Shown here: piece after piece, positions 15,242 through 28,197 of the stretch | How positions within the stretch are numbered: the first letter of the stretch is position 1 | Layout: every line of letters begins with the position of its first letter | NCBI GenBank assembly: GCA_002722315.1 | Contig: PBLG01000051.1 | Location: forward strand, 1 to 39,971 | Direction: 5' to 3' | Source: Lysobacterales bacterium | Lineage (GTDB): Bacteria; Pseudomonadota; Gammaproteobacteria; Xanthomonadales; Wenzhouxiangellaceae | Length of the DNA: 39,971 bases | The notes under the pieces: model-generated | Told to the model about the DNA's origin: nothing | The model's input: only the letters and a program-made list of their open reading frames with translations | The model's database searches: none | Position numbers and translations under genes: made by a program

Positions 15242-17302
15242 GTGAAATCATTTTCGATTGCAATTCTGTTGGCGCTGCTGCAGGCGCCGGTCGCTTTCGC
15301 TGCCGTGCAGCCCGGCGTGCCGGAGGGCCGGGGCTCGAACGAGGATACGGTGATCTATCCGGCCTCGTTCTTCAGCGGCTACCAGCCGGTAAGCGCCGGC
15401 GACATGGTTGCGCAGGTGCCCGGTTTCCAGGTCAGCGACGGCGACGGCAGCCGCGGCTTCGCCGGCGCCGGCGGCAACGTCCTGATCAACGGCGAACGAC
15501 CGAGCAGCAAGCAGGACTCGGTTTCCAGCATTCTTGCCCGAATTCCGGCTTCGCGCGTCGAAAGAATCGAGTTGATTCGCGGCAATACCGGCAGATTCGA
15601 CGCCGGCGGCCAGGCGATGCTGGTCAACGTCATCATCGACACCTCGCGCCGCGCCTGGACCTGGAGCTCGACTGTTGAGCAGGATCTCGACAGCGGCGGA
15701 CCCACGCCGAGCGGCCGGCTTTCCATGGTCGATCGGACCGGAAACACCAACTGGGGTGCCGGCATCTCGGCAAGCACCTCGTTTTTCGGCAACACCATGA
15801 CCGAAAGGCTGCTGGTCGACGGCCTCGACGTCGAAAACCGGGGAGAATTCGAACGCAGCCGAAGCCGGTCGCTGCAGCTCAATGCCAACAGCACCTCGAC
15901 CTTCGAAGCGGTGACGCTGCGACTCAACACCGAAATCGTCTACAGGCGATCGGATTTCCTGGAGCGCTCGAGACGTTTCCCGCTGCCGGGAGCGGGACAG
16001 CCTTTCAACCTTAACCAGGAATCCGACGACAGCGGAATCGAGGTCGAGCTGGGCGGGGACCTGGAATGGCAGCCGGCCCCGGCGTGGCAGGCCAAGCTGA
16101 TCGGACTGCACAGCAGCGTGGTCGTCGATGACGAAAACCGCGAGATTCTGATCGTCACGCCCTTGCCGCCGGCCCTGCAGCGTCAATCGATACGGGATTC
16201 CACGCAGCAGGAGTCGATCGCTCGATTCGAACTGGACTGGACGGCCTCCGCCGCCCACTTGCTGGAGTTCGACCTCGAGACCGCGCTGAACGCGCTGGAC
16301 AATGCGCTGGTGCTGCGAATCGGGGATGGCGGCGAGCTGACTCCCGTCGATGTTCCCGGCGCGAACAACCGCGTCGAAGAATTGCGCGGCGACATGGAGT
16401 TGCGCGACACCTGGCGATTCGGAGAATTCAGTCTCGAGTCGGCCTTGGGTGCGGAGCTCTCCAGGATCAGCCAGTCCGGCGCCGGATCGCCGGACCAGGA
16501 GTTCTTTTTCCTGAAGCCCTCGCTTACCCTGGTCCACGCGCCCCACGAGCGCGCGCTCGACCGGATCGGATTCAGGCGCGAAATCGCGCAGCTGAACTTC
16601 GGCGACTTCATCAGCTCGGCCAATTTTTTCGACAACGACATCGATCGCGGGAATCCGGAGCTGGAACCGCAGCAGACCTGGGCCGCGGAGGCCTCCTCCG
16701 AACGCAGGTTCGGCGCAATCGGCGTGGCCAAGCTGAGCATCTTTCACGACTGGGTGCGAGACGTGCAGGACAGATTGCCGATCGGCGGCCAATTCGAGGT
16801 GCCGGGCAACATCGGCAATGGCCGCCGCTGGGGCATGAGCGCGGAGGGAACTTTCGCGCTGGAAGCCATCGGCATGAACCAGGCACGGCTGGATCTTGCG
16901 GCACGTTGGGAGGATTCGGCCGTCACCGATCCCGTCACGGGCAAAACGCGCAGATTTTCCGGGCAGCGGCGCTACACGCTCGAAGGTGAGCTGCGCCGGG
17001 ACCTGGTCGAGGCTGGCTGGGCGTGGGGCATCGAAGCCGATTTCGTGGATCGCGCGACGGTCTACGAGCTCGATGAACTGGACATAGACGAGCGCGGCAT
17101 GGACGTGGAGGCCTTCGTCGAGACCACGCGCTATTTCGGTGTCAAGATGCAGCTCACCGTGCAGAACCTGCTGGACCGGCGGTTTCTTCGCGACCGGACC
17201 GTCTTCGACGGACCGCGCAGCACCAGCCCTGTCGCCTTTCGAGAAATTCGCGACCTCAGGCGAGGTCGATCGGTCCTGCTCTCGATCAGCGGCAGCTTCT
17301 GA
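15242..17302 (+). CDS. TonB-dependent receptor-like outer-membrane protein
   Basis: This 686-residue protein starts with a GTG and a signal peptide (VKSFSIAILLALLQAPVAFAAV). A plug domain at about 45-130 shows VAQVPGFQVSDGDGSRGFAGAGGNVLINGERPS in part and IPASRVERIELIRGNTGRFDAGGQA, the standard plug signature. The remainder is beta-barrel-like, with alternating polar strands, and ends in phenylalanine (SISGSF), as expected for BAM substrates. No N-terminal carboxypeptidase-like domain or sigma-signalling domain is present. The barrel part is typical of receptors with unknown cargo, and no ExbBD, siderophore or carbohydrate genes are adjacent. The ribosome site before the GTG is weak, so the exact start is uncertain. 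Confidence 0.85.
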   Translation: MKSFSIAILLALLQAPVAFAAVQPGVPEGRGSNEDTVIYPASFFSGYQPVSAGDMVAQVPGFQVSDGDGSRGFAGAGGNVLINGERPSSKQDSVSSILARIPASRVERIELIRGNTGRFDAGGQAMLVNVIIDTSRRAWTWSSTVEQDLDSGGPTPSGRLSMVDRTGNTNWGAGISASTSFFGNTMTERLLVDGLDVENRGEFERSRSRSLQLNANSTSTFEAVTLRLNTEIVYRRSDFLERSRRFPLPGAGQPFNLNQESDDSGIEVELGGDLEWQPAPAWQAKLIGLHSSVVVDDENREILIVTPLPPALQRQSIRDSTQQESIARFELDWTASAAHLLEFDLETALNALDNALVLRIGDGGELTPVDVPGANNRVEELRGDMELRDTWRFGEFSLESALGAELSRISQSGAGSPDQEFFFLKPSLTLVHAPHERALDRIGFRREIAQLNFGDFISSANFFDNDIDRGNPELEPQQTWAAEASSERRFGAIGVAKLSIFHDWVRDVQDRLPIGGQFEVPGNIGNGRRWGMSAEGTFALEAIGMNQARLDLAARWEDSAVTDPVTGKTRRFSGQRRYTLEGELRRDLVEAGWAWGIEADFVDRATVYELDELDIDERGMDVEAFVETTRYFGVKMQLTVQNLLDRRFLRDRTVFDGPRSTSPVAFREIRDLRRGRSVLLSISGSF

Positions 17303-17336
17303 TTCGCCTACCCGGGCGACGGTCCCGGGCGTTCAG

Positions 17337-17780
17337 TCAGGCGCGATGGGCCAGGTCGCGGATCGAGCCGGGCAGAGGGACGGACTCGCCGCTCTTCTTG
17401 TCGATCCAGACCAGTGTCACGGTGGCATCGGCGTACAGAACCGGTTTTTCCCTGTCCGCTTTCTTGTTGTCGCCTTTCCTCGCGCCGTCGCCGACCGGCA
17501 CGGAGCGAATTTCGCTTTCCAGCTTGATGCTGGATCGGCCCGGCGAATCCGGCTTGAGCGTAACGGCCACGCGTTCGGGCCAGTGGATCGGGCGGCGGTA
17601 GTTGATGTTGATGTTGGCGACGACCGGTCCGGCATCGTCGTCCTGCCAGTGGCAGGGAACCGAATCCATCCACTGGCTTCGGCATTCCTCCAGGTAGGCC
17701 AGGAAGACCGCATTGTTCACGTGGCCGAATGAATCGACATCCCCCCAGCGGACGTCAAGCTCGATCCTGAATTCCGACAT
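17337..17780 (-). CDS. Acyl-CoA thioesterase, hotdog fold (4HBT / YbgC type)
   Basis: This 147-residue protein has the hotdog thioesterase signature VRWGDVDSFGHVNNAVFLAYLEECR, containing the catalytic aspartate of the DxxxHVNN motif, followed by the long central helix. The second half (ININYRRPIHWPERVAV, SIKLESEIRS, ATVTLVWIDKKSGESVPLP) supplies the sheet. It would hydrolyse acyl-CoA or related thioesters in the cytoplasm. It converges with the TonB receptor gene and lies upstream of no partner; uvrA on the same strand starts far upstream and ends 77 bp before it. Substrate chain length is not readable. Confidence 0.9.
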   Translation of the reverse strand: MSEFRIELDVRWGDVDSFGHVNNAVFLAYLEECRSQWMDSVPCHWQDDDAGPVVANININYRRPIHWPERVAVTLKPDSPGRSSIKLESEIRSVPVGDGARKGDNKKADREKPVLYADATVTLVWIDKKSGESVPLPGSIRDLAHRA

Positions 17781-17857
17781 ATGCGACTCGCTCTCGATGC
17801 TCTTGTTGAAACGGTCGTTATTGTAATCCCTTTCGACCTCGATCCAGACGGGCGGGA

Positions 17858-20761
<2,904 letters not shown>

Positions 20762-20892
20762 GTCGAGACCTGTGCTGGGCGGCTGGTTAAACCGACAACT
20801 ATACCTTGCCGCGTGAATTGCGCGCAAACAAACGCTGAAAAATCAGTTGATTCCGCGCCGGCCGCGGTCGTTGAAAACCCGGGCGTTCCGGA

Positions 20893-21498
20893 TCAACCGC
20901 CAACCGGCGGCTTGATCCATTGCCAGATTCGCATCGGTGGAATGTTGAGCGGCACCGGCGCAGCGCGGCTGGAGTCACCAAAAACCGGGTCGGCCAGCCT
21001 GGCCACTTCGGCGCGAAACTGGTATGCCACGAAGCGACCATCGGCCGAAAGGCTGTCGCGAACGCCCTCCAGGATGCCGGATCCGATCTCGAACGGCATG
21101 GTCGAAAACGGGATGCCGGAGATCACGACATCGGCCGCCGGAAGGCCGTGCTGCTTGAGAATCGCGCCAAGGTCGGCTGCACTTCCGGTATGGGCGATCA
21201 GGCGCGGATCGTCGATCGCCGCAACGATTTCCGTGAAACGAGGATCCAGGTCGATCGCCAGCAGGCGCGCATCGGGGCGCATCGCGAGCAACAGGGCTCG
21301 AGTCGTTCCCCCGGTGCCGGGGCCCAGCTCCACCACCACGCGGGCATCGTCGAGTTCCGAGAACTCGATGATCTTGCGTTCCATGAAGCGAGAACTCGGT
21401 ATCACCGAGCCAACCTGTCGGGGGTCCTTCAGGAACCCGCGAAAGAAATCGATGCTCTTGTTCGAACGAGTTCGCTGGCGCTGGCGCGTCTTTTCCAA
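20893..21498 (-). CDS. Class I SAM methyltransferase, PmtA-like (phospholipid N-methyltransferase type)
   Basis: This 201-residue protein has a SAM-binding motif I, VVVELGPGTGGTTRALL, at about residue 54. The acidic ribose contact is in LLAIDLDPRF and motif IV is VVISGIPFSTMP, the form seen in the Sinorhizobium/Rhodobacter phosphatidylethanolamine methyltransferase family and its relatives. The N-terminus (FFRGFLKDPRQVGSVIPSS) is also typical of that group. It could methylate phosphatidylethanolamine at the membrane surface, but relatives with other substrates, including rRNA, share the fold. The start is a TTG at 21498 without a clear ribosome site, so it is provisional. A TACAAT sits at 21542-21547 on the same strand as a possible -10. 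Confidence 0.75.
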   Translation of the reverse strand: MEKTRQRQRTRSNKSIDFFRGFLKDPRQVGSVIPSSRFMERKIIEFSELDDARVVVELGPGTGGTTRALLLAMRPDARLLAIDLDPRFTEIVAAIDDPRLIAHTGSAADLGAILKQHGLPAADVVISGIPFSTMPFEIGSGILEGVRDSLSADGRFVAYQFRAEVARLADPVFGDSSRAAPVPLNIPPMRIWQWIKPPVGG

Positions 21499-21582
21499 AA
21501 CCGGGTTCCCGGGCGAGTTGTTGACAGGATTATTGTAACTCGACTCGCGCGGAAATCCTTTCGTGCGGCTCCGTCGCGAAGT

Positions 21583-22164
21583 TCACCGCGGCCGCTCGTT
21601 CCTTCGGGGCAATCCGGGCCCCTGCTCCGCGCGGCCTGTGCGTTTGCGAATCGCATCGAGCAGACGCTCCGGATGTGCCGGACTTGCCAGAACGAGGCTG
21701 CCGTCATTCAGCGGCATGCGCAAGACCCTGGGGGCGGTCACCAGGCAAAAAAGCTTGTTTCGCCCTCGGTCGCGAAAATTGCCGGCCGCCAGTCCGGGAA
21801 CCGCATAACCGTTGGTCTTGAGCAGCGGCCTGTTTTCCGGATGCTCGCGCAGGTCGACGATCCTGGTCGCGTCGACGTCTATGGAACTCAGCGCCAGGCG
21901 GCGCGAATAGAACGTCGCCCTGATCTCCAGCACCTCGCCGTCGATACGGATAGAGCGTCGCGTGCTCACAGCAAGCAGCAAGCCCGCGACCGACACGATG
22001 ACCAGTCCGGCCAGGGCGAACCCGACCGGCGGCGGGCGAAACTCCGGGAACGCAGCCATGGCCACCAGAATCATCAGCGGCATCACCAGCGTGAAAAAGG
22101 CCAGAAACACACGCGCAGACTTGCCGAGCGGCGCGACTGCGAATTCCTTGACAGCGTCATTCAT
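21583..22164 (-). CDS. Membrane-anchored bacterial PH-domain (bPH) protein
   Basis: This 193-residue protein has two N-terminal membrane helices (VFLAFFTLVMPLMILVAMAAF and VGFALAGLVIVSVAGLLLAV). A soluble beta-rich part follows (RRSIRIDGEVLEIRATFYSRRLALSSIDVDATRIVDL, FCLVTAPRVLRMPLNDGSLVLAS) of the bacterial PH-like kind. It is the last gene of an SPFH / RHH / bPH operon. Two starts are possible: the ATG at 22164, with GAGGGGA about 6 nt upstream, or the GTG at 22170, which overlaps the preceding TGA by 4 nt; I prefer the ATG. The function is unknown; the context suggests action with the SPFH scaffold at the inner membrane. Confidence 0.75.
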   Translation of the reverse strand: MNDAVKEFAVAPLGKSARVFLAFFTLVMPLMILVAMAAFPEFRPPPVGFALAGLVIVSVAGLLLAVSTRRSIRIDGEVLEIRATFYSRRLALSSIDVDATRIVDLREHPENRPLLKTNGYAVPGLAAGNFRDRGRNKLFCLVTAPRVLRMPLNDGSLVLASPAHPERLLDAIRKRTGRAEQGPGLPRRNERPR

Positions 22165-22166
22165 GG

Positions 22167-22385
22167 TCACTCCCCTCGATTGTCGTCGTCTTCGTGTTCT
22201 TGTTCGATCGCCTCGGTGACCGGTTGAACTTTCTCATCGCGCAGCCTCCCCGACTTCTTCAGCGCCTCGCGCAGTACCCATTCGATCTGCGCGTTCAACG
22301 AGCGCAGATCATCGTCAGCCCAGCGCTGCATGGCCTGCATCACCGGTTCGCTGACCCGCAGTGCAAATGCCTTTTTCTTTGCCAA
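22167..22385 (-). CDS. Ribbon-helix-helix (Arc/CopG type) DNA-binding protein
   Basis: This 72-residue protein carries an RHH fold. A short beta strand, KKAFALRVSEPV, is followed by helix MQAMQRWADDDL and a second helix in SLNAQIEWVLREALKKSG. RHH proteins dimerise and read DNA with the antiparallel strand. A 20-residue acidic tail (VTEAIEQEHEDDDNRGE) follows and is not part of the fold. It is tightly linked between the SPFH gene (15 bp upstream) and the bPH gene (touching). Autorepression through the AT-rich promoter at 23325-23353 is plausible but untested. No toxin gene is adjacent, so an antitoxin role is unlikely. Confidence 0.85.
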   Translation of the reverse strand: MAKKKAFALRVSEPVMQAMQRWADDDLRSLNAQIEWVLREALKKSGRLRDEKVQPVTEAIEQEHEDDDNRGE

Positions 22386-22400
22386 GACTGCTCCGGCGGC

Positions 22401-23267
22401 CTACTGGTGAATGCTGCCGGTATTGATTACCGGCTGGGTGGCGCGGTCGGAACACAGCACCACGAGCAGATTCGAAACCATCTGGGCCTGGCGCTCCTCG
22501 TCGAGATCGACGATGCCCTGCTCCTTCAGGTCGTGCAGGGCCATCTGCACCATGCCTACGGCACCGTCCACGATCCGGCGCCGCGCGGCCACGACGGCCT
22601 CGGCCTGCTGGCGCTGGAGCATGGCCTGGGCGATCTCCGAGGCATAGGCCAGGTGGGAGATCCGGGCCTCGATGACATCGACCCCGGCCGTGGTCAGGCG
22701 CTCGTCCAGCTGCTCCTTGAGGTGTTCACTGATTTCCTGGGCATGACTGCGCAGCGAAATTTCGCCCTCGGTGTGCTGGTCGTAGGGATAGCGCGTGGCC
22801 ATAGAGCGCAAGGCGGCCTCGGACTGGATCTGGACGAAGCTCTCATAGTCGTCGACGTTGAAGGTCGCCTCGGCCGAATCGACCACGCGCCAGACGATCA
22901 CCGACGCGATCTCGATCGGGCTTCCGTTGAGTTCGTTGACCTTCAGCCGACCGGATTCGAAATTCCGGACCCGCAGCGAGACCTTGCGCGCGGTGTAGAA
23001 AGGATTGTTGAAACGCAGCCCCTGGTCGCGGACCGTGCCGATGTATTTCCCGAACAGCGTCAGAACGGCGGCCTGGTTGGGTTCGACCATGTAATAGCCG
23101 GCGAACATGGTCAGCACGACCAGGAAAGCCACAATCGCACCGGCGACTTCCAGCCCGGCGCCGGCACGCGCCGCGTCTATGAACCACCAGACCAAAAGCA
23201 GCGACACGGCGATATTGGCCACGAGCATCGGAATACCGGGCCATGAACGTACTTCGACTTCCTGCAT
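22401..23267 (-). CDS. SPFH / Band 7 (stomatin-flotillin) membrane scaffold protein
   Basis: This 288-residue protein has two N-terminal membrane segments ([14 protein letters not shown] region [19 protein letters not shown], and [21 protein letters not shown]). An SPFH domain begins at [30 protein letters not shown]. The conserved coiled region includes [43 protein letters not shown] proteins oligomerise into membrane cages or microdomains and often regulate proteases or other membrane proteins. The ATG at 23267 follows AGGAG with 7-nt spacing; the longer frame to 23297 has no such site. It is first in a three-gene operon with an RHH regulator and a bPH protein. Confidence 0.92.
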   Translation of the reverse strand: MQEVEVRSWPGIPMLVANIAVSLLLVWWFIDAARAGAGLEVAGAIVAFLVVLTMFAGYYMVEPNQAAVLTLFGKYIGTVRDQGLRFNNPFYTARKVSLRVRNFESGRLKVNELNGSPIEIASVIVWRVVDSAEATFNVDDYESFVQIQSEAALRSMATRYPYDQHTEGEISLRSHAQEISEHLKEQLDERLTTAGVDVIEARISHLAYASEIAQAMLQRQQAEAVVAARRRIVDGAVGMVQMALHDLKEQGIVDLDEERQAQMVSNLLVVLCSDRATQPVINTGSIHQ

Positions 23268-23324
23268 GGTGTTTCTCCTGTAACGAGCAGTCGGCACGCG
23301 CCACGCGCGCTTGGTTAATTAAAA

Positions 23325-23353
23325 TGATATTATATTGATATCACCCGTGTCAA
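23325..23353 (-). promoter_or_regulatory. AT-rich promoter and direct repeats before the SPFH operon
   Basis: On the minus strand a perfect TTGACA (23348-23353) and a perfect TATAAT (23329-23334) occur, but only 13 bp apart, shorter than the usual 17. Two TGATAT copies (plus strand, 23325-23330 and 23336-23341) are spaced by 11 bp, one helical turn, overlapping these hexamers. Such spacing suits RHH dimers. Which hexamers are used is uncertain. Confidence 0.45.
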
Positions 23354-23398
23354 GCCGCGAAACGACACCGGCGCCGACACAGCATTCGAACGGGGTTA

Positions 23399-23427
23399 TT
23401 GACCTCGAGAGCGAAAGTCGGTAACAT
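23399..23427 (+). promoter_or_regulatory. Promoter of rplU-rpmA
   Basis: TTGACC (23399-23404) is followed after 17 bp by TAACAT (23422-23427), 43 bp before the rplU start. Confidence 0.6.
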
Positions 23428-23469
23428 TCCCGCTCTTAAGTTTCAACGCATTTTTCTGGAGCCCATATC

Positions 23470-23781
23470 ATGTACGCGGTATTCAAGACCGGCGGCAAGC
23501 AATACAAGGCCGCGACCGGGGAAACCCTCCGAGTCGAAAAGCTGGACGTCGAAAACGGCGCCTCTGTCGAACTCGATGAAGTGTTGATGGTTGCCGACGG
23601 CGACGACATTCGGGTCGGCGCGCCGACTATCGATGGCGGCAAGGTCACGGCCGAGGTCGTGGGCCACGGTCGCGGAGACAAGGTGCGCATCATCAAGTTC
23701 AAGCGCCGCAAGCACCACATGAAGCAGATGGGCCACCGCCAGTACTACACCGAAATCAAGATCACCGGTATCGAGGGCTAA
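23470..23781 (+). CDS. rplU: 50S ribosomal protein L21
   Basis: This 103-residue protein starts [13 protein letters not shown] and ends with the basic RNA-binding stretch [30 protein letters not shown], both diagnostic for bL21, which binds 23S rRNA. The length equals that of E. coli L21. The ATG follows CTGGAG. It is first in the conserved rplU-rpmA pair, 4 bp before rpmA. Confidence 0.99.
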   Translation: MYAVFKTGGKQYKAATGETLRVEKLDVENGASVELDEVLMVADGDDIRVGAPTIDGGKVTAEVVGHGRGDKVRIIKFKRRKHHMKQMGHRQYYTEIKITGIEG

Positions 23782-23785
23782 GCAG

Positions 23786-24046
23786 ATGGCACATAAAAAA
23801 GCAGGCGGCTCCACTCGCAACGGCCGCGATTCGAATCCGAAATTCCTCGGCGTCAAGCGCTACGGCGGCGAAAGCGTGGACGCGGGCAACATCCTGGTCC
23901 GCCAGCGCGGCACGCGCTTCCATGCCGGCGACAACGTCGGCGTCGGTCGCGACCATACGCTGTTTGCGCTGGCCGACGGAAAGGTCGTGTTTCGCGAGCG
24001 CGGCAAGCCGTTGCGCAAGTTCGTTTCGGTCGAGCCGGCCGAGTAA
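23786..24046 (+). CDS. rpmA: 50S ribosomal protein L27
   Basis: This 86-residue protein starts [28 protein letters not shown], the bL27 N-terminus that reaches the peptidyl-transferase centre, and contains the conserved [24 protein letters not shown]. The N-terminus begins directly with AHKK, without the cleaved leader seen in Firmicutes. It is followed by a terminator. Confidence 0.99.
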   Translation: MAHKKAGGSTRNGRDSNPKFLGVKRYGGESVDAGNILVRQRGTRFHAGDNVGVGRDHTLFALADGKVVFRERGKPLRKFVSVEPAE

Positions 24047-24070
24047 CCGACCACGACAACCGAACCCCGA

Positions 24071-24100
24071 AAAGCCGGCCGCGTGCCGGCTTTCGCTTTT
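24071..24100 (+). terminator. Terminator between rpmA and obgE
   Basis: The 9-bp perfect stem AAAGCCGGC / GCCGGCTTT (24071-24079 with 24085-24093) has a 5-nt loop and is followed by CGCTTTT. It separates ribosomal-protein transcripts from obgE. Confidence 0.75.
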
Positions 24101-24126
24101 TCAGCGGCTCGAAAAAAGCGGGACTT

Positions 24127-25216
<1,090 letters not shown>

Positions 25217-25285
25217 CTCGGATTCGCGTAGCCGGTTCGGTTGCTATACTCGAACCGATTACGAACCGACCTTCCAGGTGACCGA

Positions 25286-27928
25286 ATGACCATGCCGGCG
25301 CCACGCGGCCGACTGACCCCGGCGCGAAGACAAATCATCGACGCCTTGCTGGACCGGCTGCTTGACCTGCCCCACCCCGCGCGAGCACAGCGCATGCATG
25401 AGCTGGCGCGGAGCCATCGCCGGATTCATGCATGGCTGGAACGCCTGCTGGCGGCCTCCGACAATCCCACGTCATTCCTGCAATCGATATTCGAACGTGC
25501 CGGCGACGCGGCGCTGACGCACCTGGAACTGCGGCGCGAAGGGCCTCCCCCGGGGACGCGGATCGGCGACTGGCGGCTCGCCGAGCCGGTCGGTGCCGGC
25601 GGCATGGGCCTGGTGTACCGGGCCGAACGGGCCGACGGCGCCTTCGAAATGAACGTCGCAATCAAGTTCATCCGCTCGGCCGACGACCCGCTGATGGCCG
25701 AACGACTGGCGCTTGAAACGCAGCTGCTGGCGCGCCTCGATCACCAGAACATCGCTCGGGTGATCGACGGCGGCACCCTGAAGGACGGCCAGAATTACCT
25801 GGTCATGGAGTGGATAGAAGGCCAGGACCTGAGCGACTGCCGGGAACGGACGGGCGCGTCCGCGGCTCACTGCCTGGGCCTGTTCACCGAGATCGCGGAG
25901 GCGGTTGCCCACGCCCACCAGCGACAGATCGTGCACGGCGACATCAAGCCGGCCAATATCCGCATCGGACGCGACGCGAGGCCGAAACTGCTGGATTTCG
26001 GTGTTGCACGCCTGATTTCCGCGAAGCGGGCAGACACGGCGCGGACCGAGGCCCTCACACCGGCGTTTTCCGCACCCGAACAACTGGACGGGGCTCCGGC
26101 CTCGACCCAGAGCGACATTCATTCGCTGGGTTCACTGCTGCGCTGGATGCTGACCGGCAAACCGGGCGAGCACGGCGTGGCCATACGCCCTGCCGAGATC
26201 AGCGTCCCCCGGTCCGCCGCGCTGGCGGCGATCATCAACAAGGCGACCGCCGAGGATCCGGACCACCGCTATCGGTCGGTGCCGGAAATGATCAGCGATG
26301 TGCGGAACCTGATGGCGGGCCGGCCCGTCTCTGTGATCGATTACGGCATTGTCGGCCGGGTCTCCCTCTGGGCACGCCGCCACCAGGTCGCGGCCGGACT
26401 GGCCGGCCTTGCCCTCGCCGCGCTGGTCGCCGGCGTCGTGGGCATCTACTGGCAGGCCCGCATAGCCGCCGGCGAGCGCGATGCCGCGCGTTTCGAGGCG
26501 GAACGATCGACGCTGTTGCGCGAGCAACTCATCCTGCTTTTTCGCCAGGTGGGTCAGAACAATGCCGAGCACGAACTTTCCACGCGCGAACTGCTGACCG
26601 AGAGCGTGAAGGTCGCCGAACGACTGCATGCCAACGATCCCCAGATGCTGGTCTCGATCAAGGCGCTGCTTGGCGAGATCTACATCGCGATGAACGATTT
26701 TGCCGCTGCCGATCCGCTGCTTTCGTCATTCGTCGACTACAAGCCCAACCTGGCGTCGCCGCTGGTCCAGGCCGTCGCGCGCGCCGATCTGGCGCAGGTC
26801 CGCCTGCGCCAGGGCGACGCCGCCGCCGCGCTGATGCTGACCGGCGACGCGCTGGACTTCCTGCGCCGGACACCCGGCCGAAACGCCGCACGCATCGCCG
26901 ACGTATTGCAGGTTCAGGGCCAGGCGCTGCGCGTCCAGGGTCAGTGGGACGACGCGATCTCGACACTTCGGGAGGCCCTCGACCTGGCCAGGGGAGAGCC
27001 CGCGCCGTCGCGCTTGCGGGCGACGGCAAGCAACAACCTGGCCACGACACTGATCTACGCCGGCCGCGCCGGCGAAGCGATGCCGTTTCTGCGCGAAGCG
27101 CTGGACAACTGGCGCGGACTGGGGCTGGAAAGCGGATCCAGCGCGTTGACGGTGATGGCCAACCTGGCCGGCCTGCTGCACCAGCGCGGCGAACTGGCCG
27201 AAGCCGAACCCCTGTATCGCGAGGCCATTAGGCGCCGGACCGAACAGTTCGGCGATTCCGGCGCACTGGCGGCCGCTCACCTGAACCTGGGCTCGCTGCT
27301 GGCTACGCGCCACCGTATCGAGACGGCCCGGGATCATGTGGGACGCGGTATAGCGATGATCGAGCGCTTCGAAGGCCGCGACAGCCTGAACCACGTGCGC
27401 GCCGTTCTGGCGCGCGGCCGTGTGGAACTGGCCGCGGGCAATTTCGAACGGGCACTGCAGGATCTGGACGCGGCGCGGCAGCGATTCGAGAACGTTGTCG
27501 GGCCCGATCACCTTTTTACCGTCATCTCGGAATTCCAGACGGCGCTGGGGGAGGCACGGGCGACCGGCACCGCGACCGAACGGCTGGAGGCGGCGACGCG
27601 GCGGCTCGAAGCGCAGCAACCTGCCTCGAACAGATATCTCGCCCAGGCGCTTTGCGAGACGGCGCGGCTGAAGATCGATACCGCTCCTCAGGCCGCCCGA
27701 TCGCTGGCCGAACGGTGTCTGACGCTGCGGCGCGACGAGCTCTCGATGAGTGAATGGCGGGTCAGCGAGGCGCGCGCCATATTACTTGCCTCGCGTATCG
27801 AGGCCGGGGATCGCAGCGCCATCCCGGCACTGAAGAACGCGCGAAGCGTGCTCGCCCGCGCGCTCGGCGAGGAGCATCCCAAACTCGACTGGTGCGATCG
27901 CTGGCTGGAGAATTCGGGCAGCGCCTGA
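25286..27928 (+). CDS. Transmembrane Ser/Thr protein kinase with C-terminal TPR region
   Basis: This 880-residue protein has a helical N-terminal region (about 1-90: QIIDALLDRLLDLPHPARAQRMHEL). A Hanks-type kinase domain (about 97-350) follows, with P-loop GAGGMG (103-108), Lys127 in VAIKF, the catalytic loop HGDIKPAN with Asp219, DFG at 237-239 and SAPEQL. A single membrane helix lies near 368-390, then a large helical repeat region of TPR type (FRQALDN-like units such as AEAEPLYREAIRRRTEQFG). The arginine of the usual HRD is Gly218, so it is a non-RD kinase. The ATG at 25286 follows AGGTGA. Such kinases in related bacteria often sit beside an ECF sigma factor; none is here. Confidence 0.9.
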   Translation: MTMPAPRGRLTPARRQIIDALLDRLLDLPHPARAQRMHELARSHRRIHAWLERLLAASDNPTSFLQSIFERAGDAALTHLELRREGPPPGTRIGDWRLAEPVGAGGMGLVYRAERADGAFEMNVAIKFIRSADDPLMAERLALETQLLARLDHQNIARVIDGGTLKDGQNYLVMEWIEGQDLSDCRERTGASAAHCLGLFTEIAEAVAHAHQRQIVHGDIKPANIRIGRDARPKLLDFGVARLISAKRADTARTEALTPAFSAPEQLDGAPASTQSDIHSLGSLLRWMLTGKPGEHGVAIRPAEISVPRSAALAAIINKATAEDPDHRYRSVPEMISDVRNLMAGRPVSVIDYGIVGRVSLWARRHQVAAGLAGLALAALVAGVVGIYWQARIAAGERDAARFEAERSTLLREQLILLFRQVGQNNAEHELSTRELLTESVKVAERLHANDPQMLVSIKALLGEIYIAMNDFAAADPLLSSFVDYKPNLASPLVQAVARADLAQVRLRQGDAAAALMLTGDALDFLRRTPGRNAARIADVLQVQGQALRVQGQWDDAISTLREALDLARGEPAPSRLRATASNNLATTLIYAGRAGEAMPFLREALDNWRGLGLESGSSALTVMANLAGLLHQRGELAEAEPLYREAIRRRTEQFGDSGALAAAHLNLGSLLATRHRIETARDHVGRGIAMIERFEGRDSLNHVRAVLARGRVELAAGNFERALQDLDAARQRFENVVGPDHLFTVISEFQTALGEARATGTATERLEAATRRLEAQQPASNRYLAQALCETARLKIDTAPQAARSLAERCLTLRRDELSMSEWRVSEARAILLASRIEAGDRSAIPALKNARSVLARALGEEHPKLDWCDRWLENSGSA

Positions 27929-28197
27929 ACGGCGCGAGGGCGAGCCGGAAAGCGCTCATTCGCGGTACAAGACCCCAGCGTACGACCAGGGGCCGGCGCT
28001 ACGGAAAATCGCCTCAGCCCGCCTTGTTCAAGACCCTTCCGTGGCGACGGCTCGCCAGGTTCCGTGACTGCGACTTTTTGCGCCCGAGCGCACCACAGGC
28101 GTAATCGACTGTCCGGTGAGGATGCGTGACCGAGATAAACGCCGCAGAGGCGGGGCCTGGCGGCGGCGCGGCAGGAAGCGTGGTGAATAAGCCGGGC
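27929..28197. other. Intergenic stretch without recognised gene
   Basis: These 269 bp between the convergent kinase and rpsT genes hold no supported reading frame, RNA gene or T-run terminator that I can see. Confidence 0.6.

Noticed and set aside
22167..22385. RHH protein as antitoxin of a toxin-antitoxin pair
   Set aside because: Both neighbours are membrane proteins without toxin features.
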